From CAYOXD01 sp964407825 (GTDB lineage Bacteria; Desulfobacterota; Desulfobacteria; Desulfobacterales; JAFDDL01), in assembly GCA_964407825.1 (NCBI GenBank), contig CAYOXD010000004.1:18178-82177 (forward strand): a stretch of 64,000 nucleotides of DNA, given 5' to 3'. The notes under the pieces are model-generated. The model ran no database searches, was not told where the DNA came from, and worked only from the letters and a program-made list of their open reading frames with translations. Positions 1 to 8,524 of this stretch are shown here, one piece after another. Within the stretch, counting starts at the first letter, position 1; each line of letters starts with the position of its first letter. Both the position numbers and the translations under genes were made by a program.

Positions 1-2
1 AC

Positions 3-332
3 GGGGTCCATGTGGTGCTCAAGGGAGCAAGAACCGTGGTGGCCTTTCCGGACGGGCAAGTATTCATCAACCCTACCGGCAATGCGGGGATGGCCGCGGG
101 CGGCATGGGAGATGTCCTCACCGGGATCATCGCCGGTCTCATCTGTCAGGGGGCCTCGGCCGCCGAAGCCGCCTTGGCGGGTGTCTACCTGCACGGGGCC
201 GCCGCCGACACGCTGGCAGATACGGTCGGTTCCGTTGGATTTCTGGCAGGTGAGGTCGCAAGGGCGATCCCGGGCCAGTTGGCCGCCTGCCGCCGGGGAA
301 ACGCGCCAGACCTGCCGCCCATGGAATACTGA
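3..332 (+). CDS. nnrD: ADP-dependent NAD(P)H-hydrate dehydratase, C-terminal part
   Basis: This is the C-terminal end of the enzyme that dehydrates damaged NAD(P)H hydrates back to NAD(P)H using ADP or ATP. The window starts inside the gene, so the rest of the dehydratase domain, and any fused NnrE epimerase domain, is not visible. The visible reading frame carries the glycine-rich family motif GMAAGGMGDVLTGIIAG, followed by the usual HGAAAD helix. It stops 9 bases before tsaE, which suggests a repair and translation operon with tsaE and lysC. The family call rests on that one diagnostic motif, which is strongly conserved. Confidence 0.88.
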   Translation, partial: GVHVVLKGARTVVAFPDGQVFINPTGNAGMAAGGMGDVLTGIIAGLICQGASAAEAALAGVYLHGAAADTLADTVGSVGFLAGEVARAIPGQLAACRRGNAPDLPPMEY

Positions 333-341
333 GACCCGGTC

Positions 342-863
342 ATGGAGACTCCCGACTCAGTCCTTGAGATCACCTCCCGTTCGGCCGAGGACACGTACGA
401 AGCGGGACGGAGGACCGGCGAAGCGCTCACTCAGGGCCTCGTCCTGGCCCTGAGGGGGGATCTTGGCAGCGGGAAGACGACCTTTGTCCAGGGTCTGGCA
501 AGGGGGCTCGGCGTGCCCGCATCCTACTACGTCACCAGCCCCACCTACACGATCGTCAACGAGTATCCAGGCCGGATCCGTCTTTTCCATATCGATCTTT
601 ACCGCCTGGGAAGTCCGGAGGAACTGGAGGACATCGGCCTGCTTGAACTCCTTCAGCCCGACGCGGTTGTCGCCATCGAATGGCCCGAAATCACGGTAGG
701 AGCCCTGCCGAAGGATCACCTGGCCGTTACCTTCCGTATCCGGAAGGCCGATACCCGCAGAATTTGCCTTCACGCATATGGACTTCAAGCCGGTAGTGTG
801 ATAGGCAGGCTCGATTTAAGTCGACAAGCATCTATCCGCACAGGAGCACAACGATGGCACTGA
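342..863 (+). CDS. tsaE: tRNA threonylcarbamoyladenosine biosynthesis ATPase TsaE
   Basis: TsaE is the small P-loop ATPase that works with TsaB and TsaD to make the t6A37 modification of ANN-decoding tRNAs. The 173-residue protein has a Walker A motif GDLGSGKTTF at residues 39-48, the family sequence TSPTYTIVNEY at 65-75, HIDLYRL at 83-89 and the Walker-B-like AIEWPE at 111-116. It is slightly longer than usual because its C-terminal tail runs 10 bases into lysC. The nnrD-tsaE order is common in bacteria, where the two domains are often neighbours. The ATG start lies 9 bases after the nnrD stop. Confidence 0.93.
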   Translation: METPDSVLEITSRSAEDTYEAGRRTGEALTQGLVLALRGDLGSGKTTFVQGLARGLGVPASYYVTSPTYTIVNEYPGRIRLFHIDLYRLGSPEELEDIGLLELLQPDAVVAIEWPEITVGALPKDHLAVTFRIRKADTRRICLHAYGLQAGSVIGRLDLSRQASIRTGAQRWH

Positions 864-2074
864 TCGTACAGAAGTTCGGCGGCACCTCGGTGGCCGACCT
901 GGACCGGATTCAAAACGTCGCCCGCCGTGTGGTGAAAACCTATGATCAGGGCAACGATGTGGTGGTGGTCCTCTCGGCCATGGCGGGCATTACGGACCGA
1001 CTGATCGATATGGCCCACCGAATTTCCGATCTTCCGGAAAAACGGGAACTCGATGTCCTTCTGGCCACCGGAGAGCAGACCACTGTGGCCCTGTTGGCCA
1101 TGACGCTCACCGCCATGGGGTACCGGGCCCAGTCCCTCCTGGGACATCAGGCCGAGGTGAATACGGATTGCTCCTTTGGCAGCGCCAGGATAATGGATAT
1201 CGGCGCCACCCGAATCCGCGAACTCCTCAAGGATAGAAGCATCGTGGTGGTGGCCGGATTTCAGGGAAGCGACATCGATGGGAATATCACCACCCTGGGT
1301 CGGGGCGGCTCAGACACCTCCGCCGTGGCCATCGCCGCGGCCCTGCAGGCTGACATGTGCGAAATTTATACGGACGTGGACGGAATCTACACCACGGATC
1401 CCAACATCTGTGAGAAGGCACGCAAACTGGACCGCATCACCTATGACGAAATCCTAGAAATGGCGAGCCTGGGCGCGAAGGTCCTCCAGATCCGTTCCGT
1501 GGAGTTCGCGAAAAAATACAATGTTCCGGTCCATGTCCGCTCATCGTTTTCCGAGGAGGAGGGTACCATGCTGGTCAACGAAGAACACCATATGGAGCGC
1601 CCCGTGGTCATCGGCGTTACCTGTAGCAAGAACGAAGCGCGCATCACCATCCGGAAGGTGCCGGACCAGCCGGGGATCAGCGCCAAGATTTTCGGACTTC
1701 TGGCCAAGGCCGGCATCGTGGTGGACATGATCCTCCAGAACACCCGCTTCGACGGTCTCACGGATGTAACCTTCACCGTTCCGAAACCGGATCTTAAAGA
1801 GGCGGAAAAGCTGGCCCACCAGGCGGCGGCGGAGATCAGGGCCGAGGATGTCTGGACAGCCGACGACATCGCCAAGGTATCCATCACCGGGGTGGGAATG
1901 AAGAGCCACGCCGGCGTGGCCGCTACCATGTTTTCCGCACTTGCGGCGGAAAACATCAACATTCGAATGATCAGCACCTCTGAAATCAGGATCTCCTGCG
2001 TGATCGACCTGCGCTACGCCGAACTGGCCGTCCGGGCCCTCCACAAGGCCTTCGGACTGGACCAGCAGGACTAG
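854..2074 (+). CDS. lysC: Aspartate kinase
   Basis: Aspartokinase phosphorylates aspartate, the first step towards lysine, threonine and methionine. The 406-residue protein opens with the kinase signature KFGGTS (residues 7-12) and has the GRGGSDTSAVA substrate-binding segment. Two C-terminal ACT domains follow, one starting near ITIRKVPDQPG and one near VSITGVGMKSHAG. They are the usual sites of feedback control by lysine or threonine. Length and arrangement fit the monofunctional class found in most bacteria. The start codon overlaps the end of tsaE by 10 bases, which suggests translational coupling. Confidence 0.95.
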   Translation: MALIVQKFGGTSVADLDRIQNVARRVVKTYDQGNDVVVVLSAMAGITDRLIDMAHRISDLPEKRELDVLLATGEQTTVALLAMTLTAMGYRAQSLLGHQAEVNTDCSFGSARIMDIGATRIRELLKDRSIVVVAGFQGSDIDGNITTLGRGGSDTSAVAIAAALQADMCEIYTDVDGIYTTDPNICEKARKLDRITYDEILEMASLGAKVLQIRSVEFAKKYNVPVHVRSSFSEEEGTMLVNEEHHMERPVVIGVTCSKNEARITIRKVPDQPGISAKIFGLLAKAGIVVDMILQNTRFDGLTDVTFTVPKPDLKEAEKLAHQAAAEIRAEDVWTADDIAKVSITGVGMKSHAGVAATMFSALAAENINIRMISTSEIRISCVIDLRYAELAVRALHKAFGLDQQD

Positions 2075-2084
2075 GCGCCGCCGC

Positions 2085-2183
2085 GTGTCCCCCAGGCGCT
2101 TCGACACCGACCAGCAGATCGCCATCGTCCTTCTGGCGGTGGCCATCGTGGCGGTGATCCTTCTCAGAGAGTTTTTAATTTAG
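2085..2183 (+). CDS. Possible 32-residue single-span membrane peptide
   Basis: A GTG-initiated frame begins 10 bases after the lysC stop and encodes 32 residues. A charged start (SPRRFDTDQQ) is followed by one clear hydrophobic helix at about residues 12-27 (IAIVLLAVAIVAVILL) and a short REFLI tail. Its TAG stop overlaps the stop codon of the convergent pyrF gene. No strong ribosome-binding site is visible, so if translated it may be coupled to lysC. It resembles no family I can name. The start-charge-helix-charge pattern is typical of small membrane proteins, but a chance open frame of this length is possible. Confidence 0.4.
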   Translation: MSPRRFDTDQQIAIVLLAVAIVAVILLREFLI

Positions 2184-2896
2184 GCGATCTCCGCCGCTAT
2201 GCGCCTGGCTGCCGCCACGGGATCCTTGGCATCCCGTATGGGACGGCCGATGACCAGGTAATCGGCGCCGTCGCGAACGGCGTCGGCAGGGGTGACGATC
2301 CGGCGCTGGTCGTCCGCCGTCCCCGCCTCCCAGGCCGGGCGAATGCCCGGGGTAACGCAGAGAAAATCGTTCCCGAACCGCTTTTTGACCTCTCCCACCT
2401 CGAGACCCGAGCAGACGATGCCGGCAGCTCCTGCCGCCTTGGCGGCGGCCGCCCGTTTCATCACCAGTCTGGACACATCCGCCCCGAACTCCCCCGCGAA
2501 TCCCGCGGTACGAATATCCTCCCCGGAAACGCTGGTCAACACCGTCACCCCCAGCACCTTGACCGCTCCGGCCGCGCCGGCCACGGCCGCCCTTAGCATG
2601 GCATCGGATTCCCCGCAGTGCACCGTGGCCAGCGCCACCCCCAGATCGGCCACCACCCGCATGGCCCGCTCGACGGTTGCGGGGATATCGTGAAGTTTGA
2701 GATCCAAAAAGATCCCTGCGCCCCCCCCCGCTTGCCGGATAATATCGACGATCCCGGGGCCTGAGCGGATAAAGAGCTCAAGGCCCACCTTGAACATCCC
2801 CACATGCCCGCCCAGAAGCCCAACGTAGCGCCGCGCCTCCGCCACCGTGGCCACATCCAATGGAAAAATAAGATACTTCCTTGCCTCCCGCATCAT
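2180..2896 (-). CDS. pyrF: Orotidine-5'-phosphate decarboxylase
   Basis: PyrF decarboxylates OMP to UMP, the last step of pyrimidine synthesis. The 238-residue protein fits the short bacterial form. It shows FPLDVATV near the N-terminus, the lysine-bearing MFKVGLELF segment, the catalytic charged network FLDLKLHDIP (D-x-K-x-x-D), the TPGIRP loop and the phosphate-binding YLVIGRPI motif. It is encoded alone on the minus strand and converges on lysC with overlapping stop codons. rmlB lies upstream on the same strand after a gap of 42 bases. Confidence 0.95.
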   Translation of the reverse strand: MMREARKYLIFPLDVATVAEARRYVGLLGGHVGMFKVGLELFIRSGPGIVDIIRQAGGGAGIFLDLKLHDIPATVERAMRVVADLGVALATVHCGESDAMLRAAVAGAAGAVKVLGVTVLTSVSGEDIRTAGFAGEFGADVSRLVMKRAAAAKAAGAAGIVCSGLEVGEVKKRFGNDFLCVTPGIRPAWEAGTADDQRRIVTPADAVRDGADYLVIGRPIRDAKDPVAAARRIAAEIA

Positions 2897-2938
2897 TCTC
2901 CCCTATCCCAATCCGGCTTCGCCGGAAGCCGTTGGCTG

Positions 2939-4009
2939 TTAGCCGTCTTCATCGTTATCCATCCCATACTGCCGCGCCATCCAAGCTGCATACGCCCCAC
3001 TCTGGACTCGCTTTACCCAGTGGCCGTGTTCGAGGTACCACCGGATTGTCCGTCGCAGCCCGGATTCGAAGCTCTCCGCAGGACGCCAGGACAGCTCCCG
3101 GTTCAGCTTGGAAAAATCGATGGCGTAGCGTCGGTCGTGTCCGGGCCTGTCCTTGACAGGGGTAATGAGCTCCCTTCGGGGGGCCGCGCCGGGTCGGGGA
3201 ACCATCTCGTCAAGAAGATCGCAGATCCGCTCCACCACCTCGATATTGCGTCTTTCCCCATCCCCCCCGATATTATAGGTCTCCCCCACCCGCCCCTCGT
3301 TCATGATCCGCCAGACGGCCCGGCAGTGATCCGTTACGAACAGCCAGTCTCGGATGTTTTGCCCGTCGCCGTAAAGGGGCAGCGGTTTCCCGGCCAGGGC
3401 GTTGAGGATCATCAGGGGAATCAGCTTTTCGGGAAATTGATAGGGACCGTAGTTGTTCGAGCAGTTGGAAATCGTTACCGGCAGCCCATAGGTCCTTTGG
3501 TAGGCCCGTACCAGGTGATCCGATGACGCCTTGGAGGCGGCATAGGGGCTGTTGGGCCGATAGGCGGAATTTTCCGTAAAGAGGCCATCTGCGCCCAGAG
3601 AACCATACACCTCGTCCGTGCTGATGTGATGAAAGCGGTACAGGCGCTCCCGGTGCTTCCGGGCCTGCTCCAGCAGAACGAAGGTGCCGGTGATGTTGGT
3701 CTGAATGAAGGCGGCCGGTGCCTCGATGGAACGGTCCACATGGGATTCGGCCGCGAAATGACAGACAGAATCGATCTCGTACCGATCGAATAGCGCCGCC
3801 ATGGCGGCCTGATCGCAGATATCCGCCCGGACGAAAATATACCGCTCCGGTTGCGCCGTCAGCAGATCTGAGAGATTTTCCGCGTTACCGGCATAGGTGA
3901 GGAGATCCACATTGACGATGCGTCCGCGGAATTCCGGCGCAGAGAGCAGATAGCGAATGAAGTTCGTCCCAATGAAACCGCACCCGCCGGTCACCAAAAG
4001 GTTCTTCAT
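2939..4009 (-). CDS. rmlB: dTDP-glucose 4,6-dehydratase
   Basis: RmlB is the second enzyme of dTDP-L-rhamnose synthesis and converts dTDP-glucose to dTDP-4-keto-6-deoxyglucose with bound NAD. The extended SDR features are clear: GGCGFIGTNF at the N-terminus, the TDEVYG motif and the active-site YAASK. A start nine codons further upstream is possible, but the ATG at 4009 is preceded by a strong GGAGG six bases away and gives the normal MKNLLVTGG opening, so I chose it (356 residues). The other three pathway genes lie 26 kb away at 30293-32616, so the pathway is split into two loci. Confidence 0.95.
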   Translation of the reverse strand: MKNLLVTGGCGFIGTNFIRYLLSAPEFRGRIVNVDLLTYAGNAENLSDLLTAQPERYIFVRADICDQAAMAALFDRYEIDSVCHFAAESHVDRSIEAPAAFIQTNITGTFVLLEQARKHRERLYRFHHISTDEVYGSLGADGLFTENSAYRPNSPYAASKASSDHLVRAYQRTYGLPVTISNCSNNYGPYQFPEKLIPLMILNALAGKPLPLYGDGQNIRDWLFVTDHCRAVWRIMNEGRVGETYNIGGDGERRNIEVVERICDLLDEMVPRPGAAPRRELITPVKDRPGHDRRYAIDFSKLNRELSWRPAESFESGLRRTIRWYLEHGHWVKRVQSGAYAAWMARQYGMDNDEDG

Positions 4010-4095
4010 AATCTCCTCCACGGACGAGACGCCCATTTTGTCGTATGCGCCAGGCGCAGGGTCCAGGGGGCGTCCGGCGAAGTCTGGTTAGACTA

Positions 4096-4124
4096 TTGAA
4101 TCTTTTTGAAATTTACTGTATAAT
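4096..4124 (+). promoter_or_regulatory. Sigma70-type promoter for the cheD-HDOD gene
   Basis: TTGAAT at 4096-4101, a 17-base spacer and a perfect TATAAT at 4119-4124. It lies 70 bases before the ATG of the CheD-HDOD gene in an AT-rich divergent intergenic region, with rmlB leaving on the other strand. Confidence 0.75.
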
Positions 4125-4194
4125 TTTTTGTTGTCACGCCATAGGCTAAAATGCTATGAATGCCTCTAATCCTGAAGGTACGAGTTAACATAGA

Positions 4195-5559
4195 ATGCCG
4201 ATATTGGAAAGATGTCATATCCCCGCGGGTGCAAGCTACGTCTCGCAGGCTAAGCCCCTGGTGGTGAACGCCGCATTGGGAACCTGCGTCGGGGCTGCGC
4301 TGTTCGACCTGGAAAACCGCGTGGGAGGGCTGATCCATCTACTGCTGCCCGAGCCGGTTACCTCGACGGGAGAGTTGTATCCTGAAAAATATGCCAGTAC
4401 CGCGCTGCCGATTTTTATCCGATCCCTTCTGAGCCATGGGGCAGTCATTGAAAACCTTCAGGCGGTGATCGCCGGTGGCGCTTTGGTGGGCCCCCTGATG
4501 GCGCAGGACCTGTCGCTGGACATCGGCGGGAGAACCACCGAAATCACCCAGAGAATCCTGCAAAAGGCCGGCATTCCCATCGTCAAATCAGAGACGGGTG
4601 GTTTTTTCACCTGTCGGCTGAGCTTGAATCTATTGAACTTTGAGGCGGAAATCGAACCACTTTTCATGGAGCCAGCTTCCAGCCCTGACAGAACACAGGT
4701 TCCCTCCCTTCGACAGATCACCCAGGCCATGGATCGCATCGTTCCCATCCCCCAGGTGGCTTTAAAAATTTTGCGGCTGGTGGACGAAGACGAATACAGC
4801 CTGGATGCCATCGCCGAGGAGGTCAGAAAAGACCAGGTTATCAGCGCTAAAACCCTTCAACTGGCCAATTCCGCGCTATTCTTCAGGGGGGTCCCCATCG
4901 AGACCCTGGACGACGCCCTGTTTCTCCTGGGCCAGGACTTTCTGGTACAACTGGTGGTATCAGCGGCGGTAAAGGGGTTTTTCGATATAAAGGGACATGG
5001 ATACTCCCTGTGCAAGGGCGGTCTCTTCCATCATTCCCTCGCAACGGCTCAGATGGCTGCCATCCTCGCCGCCAAGACAGAAAAGATTTCCGGCGCGCTG
5101 GCCTATACGGCGGGACTTCTCCATGACATCGGAAAGGTCGTTTTGGATCAGTTTATCAGTGCCACCTATCCCCTCTTCTATCGCAATCTGAGCAATCCGG
5201 AAAAAAGCGTTCTCACAGCCGAGCAGGAAATTTTGGGAATCACGCACACCCAGATAGGCTTTTTGCTGGCAAAGCGCTGGAATTTCCCGGCATCGTTGGT
5301 CCACGCCATCCAGTACCATCACGAGCCGGAAAGGGAGACTGACTACTCGGAATTGACCCATATTCTGCACGTGTCCGATCTCATCATCAGCCGTTTTCAT
5401 CCGGGCCTGGAATTAGAACGGATGGACGGCCGACACCTGGACGCCCGGCTGCGACGGATCGGCCTGTCCACCGACATACTGCCCCAGATGGTGGACGCGC
5501 TTCCCGCCGGCATTTTTCGAAGTCTGTCCAATACCTCCCAAGAGGTCGGATTCTCCTGA
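4195..5559 (+). CDS. CheD-like domain fused to HDOD domain
   Basis: This 454-residue protein joins two signalling modules. Residues about 1-160 resemble CheD, the chemoreceptor glutamine deamidase: there is a LGTCVGAALFD segment with Cys31 and a GGLIHLLLP segment with His48, spaced 17 residues apart as in CheD. The position six residues before the Cys, a catalytic Thr in Thermotoga CheD as I recall it, is Asn25 here. Residues about 165-440 form an HDOD domain (VPIPQVALKILRLV, and the HD-like LHDIGKVVLDQF). No chemotaxis genes lie nearby. The stop overlaps the selA start (TGATG), which implies co-translation. The HDOD part is certain; catalytic activity of the CheD part is doubtful. Confidence 0.82.
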   Translation: MPILERCHIPAGASYVSQAKPLVVNAALGTCVGAALFDLENRVGGLIHLLLPEPVTSTGELYPEKYASTALPIFIRSLLSHGAVIENLQAVIAGGALVGPLMAQDLSLDIGGRTTEITQRILQKAGIPIVKSETGGFFTCRLSLNLLNFEAEIEPLFMEPASSPDRTQVPSLRQITQAMDRIVPIPQVALKILRLVDEDEYSLDAIAEEVRKDQVISAKTLQLANSALFFRGVPIETLDDALFLLGQDFLVQLVVSAAVKGFFDIKGHGYSLCKGGLFHHSLATAQMAAILAAKTEKISGALAYTAGLLHDIGKVVLDQFISATYPLFYRNLSNPEKSVLTAEQEILGITHTQIGFLLAKRWNFPASLVHAIQYHHEPERETDYSELTHILHVSDLIISRFHPGLELERMDGRHLDARLRRIGLSTDILPQMVDALPAGIFRSLSNTSQEVGFS

Positions 5560-7034
5560 TGTCTTCCCTGAGTGAACAACAACAGCATGCCCTGAAATCC
5601 ATCCCTGGGGTCGACCGTCTGCTGGAGCTGGCCAGGAGGAAAATTCCGCCCGCCAGCCTCGTCCCCCGGCGCATCCTGGTCCAGGCCATACGGGAGACCC
5701 TGGAGGGGGCCAGATCGCTCATCCTGAGCAATTTCACGTCAGAGGCGGAGCCGGAAGCGCTTCCGGATTTGGACGAAACGATCCTGCTCGGCCTGGTGCT
5801 GAAGCGGGTGAAACAGGCCCTTGCGCCCAACCTCCGTCGGGTGATCAACGCCACTGGTGTTGTGGTCCACACCAACCTGGGCCGCTCGCCCCTTGCCAGG
5901 GCGGCCCTGGACCACATGAACACAATCGCCAGCGGCTATTCCAACCTGGAATTCGACCTGGACCGGGGCACCCGCGGCTCACGATACAGTGCAGTGGAAA
6001 CGCTCCTTTGCGAATTGAGCGGTGCACCCGCGGCCATGGTGGTGAACAACAACGCGGCGGCGGTTCTCCTTTGCCTCAATACCCTTGCCCGGGGCCGGCA
6101 GGTGGTGGTCTCCAGGGGCGAGTTGGTGGAGATCGGCGGCGCCTTTCGGGTGCCGGACGTCATGGCCAAGAGCGGCGCGATCCTCAAGGAGGTGGGCACC
6201 ACCAACAGGACTCACCTCAGGGACTATGAGGCGGCCATCGGACCGGACACGGGACTCCTTCTGAAGGTGCATACCAGCAATTTCAGCGTGGTGGGCTTTA
6301 CGGCCGCCGTGACGCTCAAGGACCTGGCCGACCTCGGCAAAGCCCGCCGCATTCCGGTGATGGAGGACCTCGGCAGTGGCAGCTTCATCGACTTTTCCAG
6401 ATACGGGCTCCCCGGCAGGGAGCCGACTGCCGGCGAATCGGTAGCCGCCGGCGCGGACCTGGTCACCTTCAGCGGCGACAAACTGCTGGGCGGCCCCCAG
6501 GCCGGCATCATCCTGGGAAAGGCCTTCCTCATCGAGGCAATCCGGCAAAACTCCCTCACCCGCGCCCTTCGGATCGACAAGTTGACCCTGACCGCCCTGG
6601 AAGCCACCCTGCGTCTCTACCGGGATGAGCGCATGGCAATCGCTGAAATTCCAACCCTCCGGATGTTGACCCAGCCCTTGGGGCAAGTGGAGGCCCGGGC
6701 CCATTCTTTGGCCGGAGCCCTGAACGCTCTGGAGGATTCCCGGCTCACGGTTGACCTGCTGAACGGCGCCTCCAAGGCAGGCGGAGGAGCCCTTCCGCTG
6801 ATGGAGCTGCCTACCGTCTGTGTCGGTGTCCGGGTGAAGGGACTGCCGGTCAAGGCCCTGGAGGAGGCGATGCGCCGGCACAGGCCACCGATCATTGGAC
6901 GAATCGAAGCAGACACGTTTCTGATGGACCCACGGACTCTCCAGGAGCAGGACATCCCTCTGGTGGAGCAGGCCGTTCAAACCCTTCTGAGTTCCCTTGG
7001 ACAGGAAATGGACCATGACCCCCAAAACACCTGA
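5559..7034 (+). CDS. selA: L-seryl-tRNA(Sec) selenium transferase
   Basis: SelA is the PLP enzyme that turns Ser-tRNA(Sec) into Sec-tRNA(Sec) using selenophosphate, so the organism is expected to make selenoproteins. The 491-residue protein has the N-terminal domain with NATGVVVHTNLGRSPL, the PLP lysine Lys308 in TFSGDKLLGGPQAG, and a normal C-terminal domain. It is coupled at both ends: it starts inside the stop of the CheD-HDOD gene and its last 20 bases overlap the TPR gene. selB, selD and selC are not in this window. A decayed selenocysteine gene occurs at 34988-35228. Confidence 0.95.
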   Translation: MSSLSEQQQHALKSIPGVDRLLELARRKIPPASLVPRRILVQAIRETLEGARSLILSNFTSEAEPEALPDLDETILLGLVLKRVKQALAPNLRRVINATGVVVHTNLGRSPLARAALDHMNTIASGYSNLEFDLDRGTRGSRYSAVETLLCELSGAPAAMVVNNNAAAVLLCLNTLARGRQVVVSRGELVEIGGAFRVPDVMAKSGAILKEVGTTNRTHLRDYEAAIGPDTGLLLKVHTSNFSVVGFTAAVTLKDLADLGKARRIPVMEDLGSGSFIDFSRYGLPGREPTAGESVAAGADLVTFSGDKLLGGPQAGIILGKAFLIEAIRQNSLTRALRIDKLTLTALEATLRLYRDERMAIAEIPTLRMLTQPLGQVEARAHSLAGALNALEDSRLTVDLLNGASKAGGGALPLMELPTVCVGVRVKGLPVKALEEAMRRHRPPIIGRIEADTFLMDPRTLQEQDIPLVEQAVQTLLSSLGQEMDHDPQNT

Positions 7035-8367
7035 ATTGTACCATAACATCAGCACCGAGAATCAATTTCTACTGTCCAGCACGGACTGCCCTCAGTGCGG
7101 TCGGCCTGACCGGGAGCTCGGAGGCCCGCCCGCGGGCGCCCTCGATCGAGATCTGATCCTGGCGTCCTTCCCGGAGGTGCAAACGGGATCCCTGCTTCTC
7201 ACCCGCTCCCTTGAGAAGCTGGACGCGGAGGATCTTTTCAGCATTATGGTGGTGCGCAGCGATCCCGCCCAGCCCCCGGAAACCGAAAATGACGCCGGTG
7301 GCCTGGACATTGCCAGGGCCATCGAAACCGTCTGCGCCGAAGAGACGGGCTGGTGGGGAATCGTCGAACCCGATCTCTTTGTCTGCTTTTTCCCGGAACG
7401 TCATGACCCCGTCTGCGGCCAGACAGCCGAACGGCTCCAAAAGTGCATCCGGGATGCCGGTCGCGCCACGGTCTCAGTGGGAATCGCCTCCTTCCCGACG
7501 GCCGGATTCGCCAGGGACGAGACTTTGGCCAATGCCTACAAGGCCCTGGACCACGCCGCCTTTTTCGGCCCTGACAGCCAGATGATCTTCGATGATGTCA
7601 GCTTGAATATCAGCGGGGATCATCTCTTTCAAAAGGGGGATATCGCTGGCGCCATGGCGGAATTTACGGCGGCTGTGGAGATGGAGCCGGGCAACGTGAA
7701 CGTCCGCAACAGCCTTGGGGTCTGCCACAGCCTCCTGGGGCAGTTCCATCAAGCCATAGACGCCTTTGAAACCGTGCTTCGGCTGGCGCCGGCGGAATTC
7801 ATGGCCCATTACAACCTGGGACTCGTGCACCTGCTCATGGAAAACCGGGCCGAGGCCCTGGAACATCTCCTGGAAGCCTCTCGGCTCGATGGAGATGTCT
7901 ATGAGGTGGCGCTGCAAACGGCGAAGGTATACCTGGAGATGGAGCAACCCGAAAACGGGCTCGCGCATATCCAAACCGCCATCCAGCTGAAACCCACGGC
8001 CCTTGCCTACCGGCTCTCGGCGGATGCCTATACCGCCCTCGGCCGCACGGACGAGGCCATTGACGCCTATCGCCAGGCCATCAAGCAGAATCCCAACGAT
8101 GCGGCCGCCCTGTCCTCCCTGGGACTTCTCTTTGCGGACCGGGGGGAGAACGCCGAAATTTCGCTGATTTTCTGTGAGAAGAGCGTTGAAATAGCGCCCG
8201 ATGAGGGCAAGTACCGGCACCAGCTGGGAAGGCTTTATTTCATGCAGAACCGGCTGGATGAGGCACTCGATGCGTTCAGGCAGGCCGAGGACCGGGGATT
8301 CGATTCCGGCGCATATATCGACCAGATCGAAGCACGCCAGCGACCACCCGAGGATCAGGCCTGTTGA
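7015..8367 (+). CDS. TPR protein with a degenerate GGDEF-like N-terminal domain
   Basis: The 450-residue protein has a Cys-x-x-Cys pair (CPQCG) near the start. A domain follows at about residues 40-195 with the fold-end pattern of diguanylate cyclases (ATVSVGIASFP, then LANAYKALDHA), but without a GGDEF active-site motif. From about residue 200 to the end there are roughly six tetratricopeptide repeats (for example GDIAGAMAEFTAAVEMEPGN). It probably acts as a protein-binding scaffold rather than an enzyme. I chose the ATG at 7015, preceded by AGGAA, over a TTG at 6997. The overlap with selA suggests coupled expression; a functional link to selenium metabolism is unproven. Confidence 0.75.
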   Translation: MTPKTPELYHNISTENQFLLSSTDCPQCGRPDRELGGPPAGALDRDLILASFPEVQTGSLLLTRSLEKLDAEDLFSIMVVRSDPAQPPETENDAGGLDIARAIETVCAEETGWWGIVEPDLFVCFFPERHDPVCGQTAERLQKCIRDAGRATVSVGIASFPTAGFARDETLANAYKALDHAAFFGPDSQMIFDDVSLNISGDHLFQKGDIAGAMAEFTAAVEMEPGNVNVRNSLGVCHSLLGQFHQAIDAFETVLRLAPAEFMAHYNLGLVHLLMENRAEALEHLLEASRLDGDVYEVALQTAKVYLEMEQPENGLAHIQTAIQLKPTALAYRLSADAYTALGRTDEAIDAYRQAIKQNPNDAAALSSLGLLFADRGENAEISLIFCEKSVEIAPDEGKYRHQLGRLYFMQNRLDEALDAFRQAEDRGFDSGAYIDQIEARQRPPEDQAC

Positions 8368-8419
8368 AGCCCCTTTTTACCAATAATTCTCGGCGAAAAA
8401 TCCGGTGCGGAAATAAAAG

Positions 8420-8439
8420 GCCGTTCACCGAAAATTGCT
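8420..8439 (+). repeat. 20-bp dispersed intergenic repeat, copy A
   Basis: The sequence GCCGTTCACCGAAAATTGCT lies in the gap between the TPR gene and the fmdB-like gene. It differs by one base from copy B (48009-48028) and two from copy C (57759-57778, minus strand). All three are intergenic. Confidence 0.45.
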
Positions 8440-8450
8440 ACTTTTTGCGG

Positions 8451-8478
8451 TTGATTTTGCACTCCGGATGGTTATGAT
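8451..8478 (+). promoter_or_regulatory. Sigma70-type promoter for the fmdB-hemC-cobA/hemD-moaA operon
   Basis: TTGATT at 8451-8456, a 16-base spacer and TATGAT at 8473-8478, placed 46 bases before the ATG of the fmdB-like gene. It is the only good match in this gap, and the four genes downstream are linked by overlaps. Confidence 0.6.
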
Positions 8479-8524
8479 GGTAAGATCATAACCGGTGAAA
8501 GTGCCATTACGGGAGTAGAACCAT

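Noticed and set aside
2912..2926. TCCGGC-TTC-GCCGGA hairpin, with a similar one at 34252-34265
   Set aside because: Six base pairs with a very common CGGCTTCGCCG core in GC-rich genomes; two partial copies are not convincing as a repeat family.
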